Below, one piece after another: positions 1 through 8,339 of a DNA stretch of 64,000 bases (its first letter is position 1; the number at the start of each line of letters is the position of its first letter). The position numbers and the translations under genes were made by a program. The notes under the pieces were generated by a model. The model saw only the letters and a program-made list of their open reading frames with translations. It did not search any database and was not told the DNA's origin. The stretch comes from Marinicella sp. (GTDB lineage: Bacteria > Pseudomonadota > Gammaproteobacteria > Xanthomonadales > Marinicellaceae), in assembly GCA_028284365.1 (NCBI GenBank), contig JANQRW010000017.1:28786-92785 (forward strand), in the 5' to 3' direction.

Positions 1-324
1 TTCGGCATGAATGACAGCTTTCAATAGAGCGGGGTTTAATTCATGTTTCTTGGCTGCGGTGTTAATTTCTGATGTGAATTTATCTAATATCAACGGGGTG
101 GTTTTCCAATTGACTGAATTACGCCAGACAGCACATTCAGGACACCTGATATTTAAGATTGAATAGGATTTACCAGCAGGCTTTTTAGACGAATAGTGTA
201 TAATCCCGTTTTTATCAACGTGCTTATAGACTTTTAAATTTTTTGCGGCAAATGTGACAGAAGTGCTACAAATAAATATAGTGGCCGCTAAAAATAAGAT
301 GTGTATTTGACGTTGTAATGTCAT
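1..324 (-). CDS. Lytic transglycosylase, N-terminal part (truncated by window edge)
   Basis: The minus strand reads 108 codons from an ATG at 324 to the left edge with no stop. A signal peptide (about residues 1-26, ending near VTFAA) is followed by a DUF4124-like stretch (VYKHVDKNGIIHYSSKKP) and then helix-rich sequence ending NPALLKAVIHAE. That last motif resembles the start of the SLT lytic transglycosylase domain, where the Glu would be catalytic. Such enzymes cleave murein glycan strands in the periplasm. The catalytic domain is almost entirely outside the window, so the call rests on the DUF4124 plus SLT-start combination. It is divergent from the lipoprotein gene at 404. Confidence 0.62.
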   Translation of the reverse strand, partial: MTLQRQIHILFLAATIFICSTSVTFAAKNLKVYKHVDKNGIIHYSSKKPAGKSYSILNIRCPECAVWRNSVNWKTTPLILDKFTSEINTAAKKHELNPALLKAVIHAE

Positions 325-403
325 TGGTGGTGAAATTAAAATTTTTATGATGTATCAAATTATAAATAAATCAAAGGCTTTTAACAAACTGATAAAGCCA
401 AAT

Positions 404-799
404 ATGAGAACAAAATCAACAAAAAACTTACTTTTTATAGCTTGTTTTGCTGTTTTGACCTTGTTGACTGGTTGTGGTTCACCTGGTGGGACAAAAATTG
501 ACGATGATTCATTCTATCAATTAGAAAGTGATGTTGCGGCAGTGATTAATTCTAATGTTGCAGATGCTGCGCCACTTGAAATTAAATTCATCAAAGAAAA
601 ATTACGTTTGGTAAAACAGGCCAAAGCAGATAGAAAAAGGAAATTAGAGGCCCAATATACGGCTCAAATATATTCTGATATTGAAATTGCCAAATTACGC
701 GCTGAGTTAAACCGGAAAAATGATGAATTGTTGGATAAGAGAGATCAGGTTTCGGCGGCACAGGCTTACCTGATGGAGTTACAGGAGCGTTTACAATGA
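404..799 (+). CDS. DUF4398-type lipoprotein
   Basis: A 131-residue protein from the ATG at 404. The longer frame from 347 would put 19 residues before a good lipoprotein signal, so 404 is preferred. The signal ends in a clear lipobox (LLTGC), giving an acylated Cys at about residue 24. The mature part is short, charged and helical (KLRLVKQAKADRKRKLEAQY), typical of DUF4398 proteins usually found beside OmpA-like proteins. Its stop overlaps the next start (ATGA), so the two are almost certainly co-translated and probably act together in the envelope. No enzymatic motif is visible. Confidence 0.72.
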   Translation: MRTKSTKNLLFIACFAVLTLLTGCGSPGGTKIDDDSFYQLESDVAAVINSNVADAAPLEIKFIKEKLRLVKQAKADRKRKLEAQYTAQIYSDIEIAKLRAELNRKNDELLDKRDQVSAAQAYLMELQERLQ

Positions 800-1764
800 A
801 GTTGCTGGTCAAGTTAGTTATTTTGTTAAGCTTTGTGCCTTCAGGTATCGCAGCAAAAAAGAACTTAGAGTTGGAAGCTTTGCGCATTGAATTTGATAAT
901 TTCATCACTGAGGATAAGTACAGGCCTTACGCTAAGGTCGACAAAACAGCAGCTCGAACTGCCATTGAAGCATTGTATAACCAACGTGGAAAAGTTAAAG
1001 AGCATGCTGTTTATTTAGCCAGAAATCACCTGATCAAAGCCAGAATGGTTGCTGAATCTGAATATTTAGATGCACAATTACAACAAGAAGATCAGCGTTT
1101 GAATGAATTGAACATTGAAACCTTGAAGACAGAAGCAGCGGTGGCCAGGCTGGAAGCTGATCGAGCTCAATTACAATTAAGTTTGCGAGCTGAAGAAATC
1201 GAACGCGAACGCTTAGAAAAACAAAAAGCTTTGGAGCTGGCCAATCAAATAGCCACAGAGAAAGAAATGACCCAGGCTGAGTTGACTGCCGCTCAGGAAT
1301 ATGCTGAGGCTCAAAAGAAAGTGGCTGATCTGGCCAAGCAAGAAGCAGATTTGGCTTTTGAGGAAATTGATGCATTACGTCGCCAACTTGAATCATTGGC
1401 AGCCAGAGAAACTGTTGATGGTTTGGTCATGACTTTAGGTGACTTCGTGTTTGATTCGGCTTCGGCCAATATTAAACAGGAGGCTGTAGATAATTTCACA
1501 AAAGTTTTGGATTTTATTGATGGCTATCCGGATCGAAACATCCGCATTGAAGGACACACTGATTCGTCAGGTAGTGATGCTTTCAATTTGAGCTTATCAC
1601 AACAAAGGGCAGATGCAGTTAAGTCATTACTGGTTGACCATGGTATCAACTCGTCAAGGATTGAGGCCATTGGCATGGGTGAGTCTTTACCTGTAGCAAA
1701 TAATAATACCGAAGCGGGTAAAGCTAAAAACCGCCGCGTTGATATTATTATTTTGAACAATTAA
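796..1764 (+). CDS. OmpA-family peptidoglycan-binding protein with coiled coil
   Basis: A 322-residue protein with a signal peptide (about 1-19), a long Ala/Glu/Leu-rich coiled coil (about 85-200) and a C-terminal OmpA domain (about 215-320). The OmpA domain shows the expected features: DFVFDSASANI, IEGHTDSSG and the NRRVDI end motif. These domains bind diaminopimelate in peptidoglycan. There is no beta-barrel, so this is a periplasmic tether rather than a porin. It overlaps the preceding lipoprotein by 4 nt and the two form one transcription unit. The DUF4398-OmpA pairing is known in Pseudomonas-like genomes; its precise role is not established. Confidence 0.88.
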   Translation: MKLLVKLVILLSFVPSGIAAKKNLELEALRIEFDNFITEDKYRPYAKVDKTAARTAIEALYNQRGKVKEHAVYLARNHLIKARMVAESEYLDAQLQQEDQRLNELNIETLKTEAAVARLEADRAQLQLSLRAEEIERERLEKQKALELANQIATEKEMTQAELTAAQEYAEAQKKVADLAKQEADLAFEEIDALRRQLESLAARETVDGLVMTLGDFVFDSASANIKQEAVDNFTKVLDFIDGYPDRNIRIEGHTDSSGSDAFNLSLSQQRADAVKSLLVDHGINSSRIEAIGMGESLPVANNNTEAGKAKNRRVDIIILNN

Positions 1765-1975
1765 TTAAAGACATCTTACTTTCCTTATCACTCCTGAGAT
1801 GAAAGCTGGCTAAGTATGATGGTGTTTATTTGAGCGATCAATTCTCTGATCCGTTGGTATTTATGGTCTAAATGGCACTGTGTTAACGCTTTTTGACTTT
1901 GTTAAACTGCATTATTTTACTGTCTGACCAAACCAAGTTAGCGGGTTGTATTGCTCCCTGGATAATAGGAATCTT

Positions 1976-3352
1976 ATGCAAGTAGTTAATTCTGTGCTTG
2001 ACCTGATTGGGCGCACGCCCATGGTCAAAGTGAATCATTTAGATACCGGTTTATGTAATTTATACCTAAAACTAGAAAATATGAACCCAGGCGGTTCAAT
2101 CAAAGACCGCATTGGCATGTCAATGATTGAAGAAGCGGAAAAGGCAGGGCACATCAAGCCTGGAGACACTTTGGTTGAAGGCACAGCTGGTAACACTGGT
2201 ATTGGCCTGGCTTTGGTGGCAGCACAAAAAGGATATAAACTTATTTTGGTGATTCCAGACAAGATGAGTAAAGAGAAAATCTTTAACCTCAAAGCCATGG
2301 GGGCAGAGATAGTCCTCACCCGATCAGATGTCGCTAAAGGTCATCCGCAATATTATCAGGATTTGGCTGCCAGCATTGCTGAAGAAACCGAAGGCGCTTA
2401 TTTTATTAATCAATTTGCGAACCCTAACAATCCCAAAGCTCATTATCAGACCACTGCGCCAGAAATATTTGAACAATTGAATAACAATGTAGATGCGATT
2501 GTATTTGGAGTGGGGTCAAGTGGTACTGTTACCGGGTTAAGCCAATATGTTAAAGAACACCATCCCAATACTGAATTAATCTTGGCTGATCCAGTGGGCA
2601 GTATTTTGGCACAATACATTAATGAAGGTGTCTTAAGTGAGGACAGTGGGAGCTGGAAAGTTGAAGGTATTGGTGAAGACTTCTTACCAAGTATCAGTGA
2701 TTTTACCCATGTCACCAAAGCTTATGCCATCAGTGACCAGGAAAGCTTCAATGCTGGTCGTGAACTTTTGTGCCAGGAAGGTATTTTAGGTGGCTCATCT
2801 ACAGGTACATTGATACAGGCCGCCTTGAATTATTGTCAAGAGGCTACTGAACCAAAAAATGTGGTGGTTTTTGTTTGTGACACGGGTAACAAATACCTGT
2901 CTAAAATGTATAACGATTACTGGATGATAGACAACGGTTATATGGCAGTCACCCAGTACGGTGATTTACGCGATCTTATCTCCAGACCTTACCAATCCAA
3001 TGACACCATTGTGATGCGACCTAACGAAACTTTATCCACCGTTTACCAACGCATGAAGCTTTATGATGTGTCTCAGATGCCAGTCATGGAAGGTGATGAT
3101 ATTGTTGGAATTATCGACGAATCGGATGTGTTATTAAAAGTGTTTGAAAATGCCAAGGCTTTTGAAGATACAGTTGATTCGGCCATGACCAGTAATCTGG
3201 AATTTTTAGACATAAAAACACCATTGGATCAGCTGATGCCTATATTTGATGATGGCAAAGTGGCTATTGTGAAAGAAAATCAACAATTTCTGGGTCTCAT
3301 TACCCGGATAGATTTACTCAATTACTTGCGCAGGGTTGATATCAATCAATGA
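1976..3352 (+). CDS. Cystathionine beta-synthase (PLP enzyme with two CBS domains)
   Basis: A 458-residue PLP enzyme that condenses serine (or O-acetylserine) with homocysteine to cystathionine. The PLP lysine lies in NPGGSIKDRIG (K43), and GTAGNTGIG is the substrate/phosphate loop. Residues about 335-455 form two CBS domains (IVMRPNETLSTVY... and VDSAMTSNLEFLD...), which distinguishes it from plain cysteine synthase. The start at 1976 is chosen because AGGA precedes it at good spacing and the fold begins at once; a frame opening at 1946 adds only ten unlikely residues. It lies 39 bp upstream of cystathionine gamma-lyase, completing the reverse transsulfuration pathway. Confidence 0.88.
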   Translation: MQVVNSVLDLIGRTPMVKVNHLDTGLCNLYLKLENMNPGGSIKDRIGMSMIEEAEKAGHIKPGDTLVEGTAGNTGIGLALVAAQKGYKLILVIPDKMSKEKIFNLKAMGAEIVLTRSDVAKGHPQYYQDLAASIAEETEGAYFINQFANPNNPKAHYQTTAPEIFEQLNNNVDAIVFGVGSSGTVTGLSQYVKEHHPNTELILADPVGSILAQYINEGVLSEDSGSWKVEGIGEDFLPSISDFTHVTKAYAISDQESFNAGRELLCQEGILGGSSTGTLIQAALNYCQEATEPKNVVVFVCDTGNKYLSKMYNDYWMIDNGYMAVTQYGDLRDLISRPYQSNDTIVMRPNETLSTVYQRMKLYDVSQMPVMEGDDIVGIIDESDVLLKVFENAKAFEDTVDSAMTSNLEFLDIKTPLDQLMPIFDDGKVAIVKENQQFLGLITRIDLLNYLRRVDINQ

Positions 3353-3391
3353 TGACCAGATCTCTGTGTTTCAAATTAAAATAAGCTGATT

Positions 3392-4570
3392 ATGAACAAC
3401 AACGAATACAAAAAAGATAAAAACTACAAAGGCCTACAAACCAAAGCCATTCATGCTGGACAGTTTGTTGACCCAACCACAGGCGCGGTGATGCCACCAA
3501 TTTACACCACCTCAACTTACGTGCAAAGCAGCCCAGGTAAGCATCAGGGATTTGAGTATTCTCGTTCACATAACCCTACTCGTTTTGCTTATGAACGGGC
3601 GGTGGCAGCAATGGAAAACGGTTCTCATGGTTTTGCCTTTGCCTCAGGCATGGCAGCCACTTCAACCATCATTGAATTGTTAGATGCAGGTGATCATGTG
3701 ATCGCCATGGATGATTTGTATGGTGGTACCAACCGCTTGTTTCGTATGGTGAGAAAACGCTCAGCTAATTTAGAATTTGATTATGTCGATTTGACGGCTG
3801 AGGCTGATCATTTGGATCAATACTTAAAATCCAACACAAAAATGATTTGGGTCGAAACACCGACCAACCCCATGCTAAAAGTGGTTGATATTGAAAAAAT
3901 AGTGACGTTTGCTAAAAAGCATGGCTTGATGACCGTTGTTGACAATACCTTTGCTTCACCATATTTACAAAACCCTTTGGATATGGGCGTGGATTTAGTG
4001 ATGCACTCAGCCACTAAATTCATTAATGGACATTCAGATATGGTTGGTGGTTTTGTTGCAGTTAATGATGCTCAACTCGCTGAGCAGGTGGGTTTTTTAC
4101 AAAACGCCATCGGTGGCGTTGGTGGTGCTTTTGATGCTTATATGGCTTTACGTGGATTTAAAACGCTGCCATTGCGCATGGAAAAACACTGTCAGAATGC
4201 CCAAGTCATTGCTGAATGGTTAGAAAAAGACCCCCGCGTAGAAAAAGTGATATATCCGGGACTTAAATCCCACCCACAACATGAACTGGCTAAAAAGCAA
4301 ATGCGAGGTTTTGGTGGTATCATCACGGTTTTGATAAAAGGTGGTTTGGAAGAAACAGCAACAATGATGGAAAAGTGTCATTTATTTGCTTTAGCTGAGT
4401 CCTTGGGTGGCATTGAGTCCCTGATTAATCACCCAGCGATTATGACCCACGCCTCCGTGCCCGCAGAACAAAGGGCTAAGATCGGAATGACTGATAACTT
4501 GGTGCGGCTGTCAGTTGGTATTGAAGATGTTGAAGATCTGATCGCAGAATTGGATGTGGCTTTGGGCTGA
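3392..4570 (+). CDS. Cystathionine gamma-lyase / Cys-Met metabolism PLP enzyme
   Basis: A 392-residue Cys/Met-metabolism PLP-family protein. It has the N-terminal TKAIHAGQ motif, substrate-binding YSRSHNPTR, cofactor loop ASGMAATS, and the Schiff-base lysine in SATKFINGHSD (K209). These enzymes cleave cystathionine to cysteine, ammonia and 2-oxobutyrate, or work in the synthase direction. Adjacency to cystathionine beta-synthase favours gamma-lyase (reverse transsulfuration, methionine to cysteine). Sequence alone cannot fully exclude cystathionine gamma-synthase. It is the last gene before the repeat cluster at 4595. Confidence 0.85.
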   Translation: MNNNEYKKDKNYKGLQTKAIHAGQFVDPTTGAVMPPIYTTSTYVQSSPGKHQGFEYSRSHNPTRFAYERAVAAMENGSHGFAFASGMAATSTIIELLDAGDHVIAMDDLYGGTNRLFRMVRKRSANLEFDYVDLTAEADHLDQYLKSNTKMIWVETPTNPMLKVVDIEKIVTFAKKHGLMTVVDNTFASPYLQNPLDMGVDLVMHSATKFINGHSDMVGGFVAVNDAQLAEQVGFLQNAIGGVGGAFDAYMALRGFKTLPLRMEKHCQNAQVIAEWLEKDPRVEKVIYPGLKSHPQHELAKKQMRGFGGIITVLIKGGLEETATMMEKCHLFALAESLGGIESLINHPAIMTHASVPAEQRAKIGMTDNLVRLSVGIEDVEDLIAELDVALG

Positions 4571-4594
4571 AGCCTTCGTTGTCAAGTTAATATA

Positions 4595-5230
4595 AAGGAA
4601 TGTTTTTGGGTCTTACGCTTCCGCTCCAAGCTCACGCAGCACACCTATATCCCTATAGGCGTCGGTCTCTGTTCCGGACTCGACTCTAACACCTATATCC
4701 ATATAGGCGTCGGTCTCTGTTCCGGACTCGACTCTATCTCCTGCATCCTTGCCGTCGTACGCTTCCGCTCCAAGCTCAGTTTACGCCATTTCGTCTATGC
4801 TTCTTTTACTTAGGTAAAAACCGCAAATACGCCATTGGCTATCCTGCAGCACACCTATAGGCGTCGGTCTCTGTTCCAGACTCGACTCTACCTCCCCCAT
4901 CCATGGGGTCGTCTTGGCATACTGCCAAACCGTCTTACTTTCTTTACCTGCTCTTGCACTTTCTGATTGGCCTACATGGATGTAGGTCTGTCGCGTGAGT
5001 TTGGAACGTAAGTGCATTCCATAATGGTGCAGCTTCCACTCCAAGTTCACGCTAAGCACCTCCGTCCATGGTGGTGTCTTTGCTTCGCAAAGCCACCACC
5101 ACTTCATGGTCTGCCTAACCAAGTGCACGCATGACAGCATTCAAGCAAGACTTATTGCCTTTCATGCAAACCGTCATGCTTTCATTGCTTATGCTGGTCA
5201 AGCTGCTCAACAGCTTTCCAAAGATTTTAT
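4595..5230. repeat. Family B repeat cluster (largest copy) with 48-bp tandem units
   Basis: This gene-poor stretch begins AAGGAATGTTTTTGGGTCTT, the family B end. It contains two adjacent 48-bp near-identical units (4641-4688 and 4689-4736, each ACACCTATAT...GACTCTA) and a third shortened unit at about 4851-4890. At 5076-5130 it carries the reverse complement of a module seen at about 29685-29735 and 49352-49385 (GGCAGACCATGAAGTGGTGG), including the hairpin CTTTGC-TTC-GCAAAG (5078-5092). Around 5168-5220 it matches 31985-32040. The short reading frames here (4781-5140 minus, 5131-5322 plus) follow the repeat and look non-coding. From 5231 to 5394 I see nothing clear beyond an AT-rich leader for the sigma factor. 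Confidence 0.8.
4641..4736 (+). repeat. Two tandem 48-bp repeat units
   Basis: Unit 1 (4641-4688) and unit 2 (4689-4736) differ essentially only at CCTATATCCCTATAGG versus CCTATATCCATATAGG. Each begins with that imperfect palindrome and ends with GTCTCTGTTCCGGACTCGA plus a short tail. A third copy at about 4851 lacks ten bases of the palindrome. The reverse complement of the second half also occurs at about 16190-16230 (GAGTCGAGTTTGGAACAGAG), which ties this array to the dispersed family B. Confidence 0.85.
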
Positions 5231-5394
5231 TCCTATATCAGGCAAACTTAAAGTATCCTCCCGAGCTTGATGTTGCAGTTTCTTTCGATTTTATCGATGG
5301 TGTAAATCTGCTTGCTGCTTGAAAATCTTTGATAGAATGTATGGTTAATTAGAAAATAACAAGCCATGTCTATGGCTTTTAACACTGAAGATGT

Positions 5395-5955
5395 ATGACT
5401 ACAAGTGAGGTTAGTGCGTTACTTAATGAAGCCAAGGATGGTGATCCGATTATATTTAATAAAATATATGAGTTGTTGTATGCGGAGATTAAATCAATTG
5501 CCAGTTTTCAGCTGAGCCACTTATACGCCGGGCAAACCATCAGCCCAACGGTATTGGCTCATGAATGTTATCTCAAGTTAATGAAAAATAAAAATATCAC
5601 ATTTGAAAATAAACGCCACTTTCTCAATTGTATGACAAAAGCCATGCGCCTGTACCTCATTGATACACTGCGTGCTAAGTCAAGTCAGAAAAGGAAAGTC
5701 CATCAAGTAGATATTGAGATAACAGGGTTTGTTGGAGATGAGGATGTGTCTTTTAAGTTAATGGAAATTGATCGTATGCTTGATATGGTTGAACAAATTG
5801 ATGCAAAGATGTCTGAATTGTTACATTACAAATTGATCATTAATCTAAGTTTTAAAGAAATTGCCGATGTCTTTCAGCAGTCAGAGCGCCAAACCATGCG
5901 TCAATGGAAACAGGCTAAAGCGCTGTTGATTGCAATGATCAATAGTGAAGAGTAA
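5395..5955 (+). CDS. ECF-type RNA polymerase sigma factor (X6/TIGR02999-like)
   Basis: A 186-residue sigma-70-family protein. The region-2 part includes ISPTVLAHECYLKLMK and FLNCMTKAMRLYLIDTLRAK. The region-4 helix-turn-helix is LSFKEIADVFQQSERQTMRQW. The spacing and the Tvla-hE-y-kL signature are typical of the 'X6' ECF subgroup, whose genes usually sit directly beside a receptor Ser/Thr kinase with TPRs. Here a kinase of that type starts at 8340, but an opposing exoprotein gene lies between. No anti-sigma factor is visible; control by phosphorylation from the kinase is an inference. Confidence 0.85.
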   Translation: MTTSEVSALLNEAKDGDPIIFNKIYELLYAEIKSIASFQLSHLYAGQTISPTVLAHECYLKLMKNKNITFENKRHFLNCMTKAMRLYLIDTLRAKSSQKRKVHQVDIEITGFVGDEDVSFKLMEIDRMLDMVEQIDAKMSELLHYKLIINLSFKEIADVFQQSERQTMRQWKQAKALLIAMINSEE

Positions 5956-6031
5956 TTTGTTAGGCAGGTGATAAATACTTGTGCTCCTACCACCGACACT
6001 GTGTTAACTTAATACAGGATTGGTGTTAAAC

Positions 6032-8035
6032 TCATTCAAAATCATCTTGGAAAATAAGGTCGCTACACTGTGCCACTTGTTCAGGGTTGATGAGTACATG
6101 AAATGCTGCATTCAGTGGCATACCGGCGAAATCTTGATTAAAAACATACCATTGTTCATTGACATGAGAATAAGCCACGCCGATGGGGGAATCATTAAAT
6201 ACGCCTTGGGAAGCACTCTGTGTCACCTGGACTTGGGCGCAAGGTACTCCATTAATGATTCTGTTGTTTAAGAAAGTCGAAGAGGTAAAAGTATTACCTG
6301 CTGTAGCAATGTGCTCCCAAGCACTTTTACTTCGATTCTGATGATACACATTGAAATTGGAGCCCTGTGGCATGTCTACCAGGTCGAAATTAATAACAGC
6401 CCATTGTGAACCAAAATAAATAACACCAAAAGGGTGTGGGTTGTAGGTGCCTGTCCAGTGTTGTGTGACTTGTAGTATCAGGTTGTTGTTGCCATTGAGG
6501 GAGGAGTTGTTGATGGGGGTGTTATTGGAACCTGCGCTTGACTTGGTGTGTTCAAAAGTATTGCTTTGAGAGGCAAATCTGGTCACGTTAAAAGCTGCAT
6601 TAGAATTCAAAGCTTGAAGTCCTTGGTTGAAAATAGCCCAGACATCACCAAAGGCGTTTGAGAAGAAAATACCCTCATGGTCGTTGTTATACACACCACC
6701 AACACCATTGGGGTTAAAGTTTGCGGTGATGTGAAGGTTATCCAATGAGGCCAGATTATTTGTTGCTTCATTGTCAATGGTGGTAATGTGGGTTGTACTG
6801 GTGCTGTGGTGAGTGAAATTCACATCGCCTCTTTCATAAGCACCGATGTCAACATTATTGCCGTTGGAGCCATTTTTTAGACGAAGTAAACCATCAGCAT
6901 CAATAAAAGGAGCGTCACCAACAGCTATTAATATGGTGTTGTTGCCAGCTCCATCAGCTGGTGAGTCAGGGCGTAATCGAGCATTTAATAACCCTTTTAT
7001 CTTTGGATCCACATCCAGGGCATTGGCACCTGGTGTGTAATTGAAATTGCTGCTGTTATCAAAAGATAAATTGTAATTGTTGCTGACAGTCACTCCTGCG
7101 CCAAAATCAAAGCCGATACCACATTGAGTCACTAAGTTATTGTAAATCAAGGCATCGAGTGAACCACCATTTTGTTTCAGCTCTATACCCCATCGACAAT
7201 TAATCATGGAATTATTGACTATATCAACTTCGGTGGTTCCAGCATCACTGATCACATGAATTCCGGAATTAAAGTATATGTTACCTTCCCGATAAAAGGC
7301 ATTGCTGGAAACATCCATGTCCATATGGCCACTGTCACCACCACCACGGTGGATAAAAAGCCCACCTTGAGAACCTCCGTATACTTCGTTGCCAGTGATA
7401 TTCATATTGAATTGTGTATCGGTTTCATCATATAACCGAATACCCATAGAATCGATTCCTAAAGCCGTCACTTGGTTTCCATATATTTGGCCAGTTACAG
7501 TTCCAAGTGGAGCGGTTCTTTTGATGATGTTGAGGGCACCGTAGGCTGGGACACCTGAATTCTCTGCAGTATTGTGTATGTCATTGTAATTGATTTGTAA
7601 ATCGAGAACAGCATTAGAAAATGCACCGATGTGAATACTTGGTACTGTACCTAAACTGTCAAGAATGGTATTGTTTTCAATAATAAAAGTGTTGTTGGCT
7701 CCGCTGTGAATCATTTGTAACCGCCCTTTGGTTAAGGTCAGCCCTTTAACGATAACGGTTCTGGCAGTGGTTGTGTTGGAATTGATGGTGATTGAACGAT
7801 TTGCAGAAAATGTGGGGTTATAGCCATCACCAGCAACCAAAGAAACCACTTTGTTGGTAAACACATCTTCAACAATTGGACCATCGGTTCTAATTTCGAT
7901 GTATTCCCCTTCTGGGCTTCCATCTATACAGGCTTGTAGTGTGTTGTTACAAGGAGTTGTTGTGTCAGGCCAAATAGAAAAAGCGTGGTTACCTGTACTG
8001 TAAATAAATAGGCTGATAAATATGATCGATTTCAT
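6032..8035 (-). CDS. Secreted parallel beta-helix protein with IFQDDFE tail
   Basis: A 667-residue exported protein with signal peptide (MKSIIFISLFIYSTGNHAFS). Residues about 45-330 are Asn/Gly-rich with repeated short strands, as in right-handed beta-helix (Pbh1) proteins. They end in VDIGAYERGD, a motif of 'choice-of-anchor Q' proteins. Residues about 430-655 contain three similar modules: GVYNNDHEGIFFSNAFGDVW, FGVIYFGSQWAVINFD and IGVAYSHVNEQWYVFNQD. The final residues, CSDLIFQDDFE, match a tail I associate with exported proteins of Lysobacterales-like bacteria. No catalytic residues are evident, so function is unknown (adhesin or polysaccharide-interacting protein possible). It sits, oppositely oriented, between the sigma factor and the kinase. 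Confidence 0.75.
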   Translation of the reverse strand: MKSIIFISLFIYSTGNHAFSIWPDTTTPCNNTLQACIDGSPEGEYIEIRTDGPIVEDVFTNKVVSLVAGDGYNPTFSANRSITINSNTTTARTVIVKGLTLTKGRLQMIHSGANNTFIIENNTILDSLGTVPSIHIGAFSNAVLDLQINYNDIHNTAENSGVPAYGALNIIKRTAPLGTVTGQIYGNQVTALGIDSMGIRLYDETDTQFNMNITGNEVYGGSQGGLFIHRGGGDSGHMDMDVSSNAFYREGNIYFNSGIHVISDAGTTEVDIVNNSMINCRWGIELKQNGGSLDALIYNNLVTQCGIGFDFGAGVTVSNNYNLSFDNSSNFNYTPGANALDVDPKIKGLLNARLRPDSPADGAGNNTILIAVGDAPFIDADGLLRLKNGSNGNNVDIGAYERGDVNFTHHSTSTTHITTIDNEATNNLASLDNLHITANFNPNGVGGVYNNDHEGIFFSNAFGDVWAIFNQGLQALNSNAAFNVTRFASQSNTFEHTKSSAGSNNTPINNSSLNGNNNLILQVTQHWTGTYNPHPFGVIYFGSQWAVINFDLVDMPQGSNFNVYHQNRSKSAWEHIATAGNTFTSSTFLNNRIINGVPCAQVQVTQSASQGVFNDSPIGVAYSHVNEQWYVFNQDFAGMPLNAAFHVLINPEQVAQCSDLIFQDDFE

Positions 8036-8339
8036 GATTTTCCTCTTTCAAAACATCTATAGGAGCCTTATGTGATTCAGTCAGAAAACTGTGCTTGATA
8101 AGCAATGATAAGTTACTTGCAATGGCATATTGGCAAGCTTTTTTACTGTGTTTATGACGAGAAAAAGGCCTCTTATGTTTTATTTTCGGAAAATAAGCTA
8201 TTTTCCTGACATTTTATAAAAAATAATTAGCTTCTGTTTCAGTATTTGAATTAATGATATCTTCAGCGCTTAGTTAATCATTGTTAAAACCTGTTACACT
8301 TATGAAATCTATCAGGAACCAATACTGTGAAAGCTTTTG
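8036..8339. other. Intergenic region between divergent beta-helix and kinase genes
   Basis: About 300 bp of AT-rich DNA that must hold the divergent promoters of the beta-helix gene (minus) and the kinase gene (plus). I see no strong -35/-10 pair, no repeat and no small gene. There is a short complementary pair around 8195-8225 (GGAAAATAAGCTATTTTCC), a perfect palindrome apart from its centre, which could be an operator or hairpin. Confidence 0.4.

Noticed and set aside
347..403. Extended N-terminus of the lipoprotein gene
   Set aside because: It would place 19 polar residues before a normal lipoprotein signal; the ATG at 404 gives a standard one.
1893..1918. TTGACT...TATTTT promoter before cystathionine beta-synthase
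   Set aside because: The spacer is only 14 bp, too short for a normal sigma-70 promoter.
4781..5140. 119-codon minus-strand frame and the 63-codon plus frame at 5131-5322
   Set aside because: Both follow family B repeat modules found elsewhere in intergenic DNA, lack a ribosome site and resemble no protein family; part of the plus frame repeats at 31985-32040 in another context.
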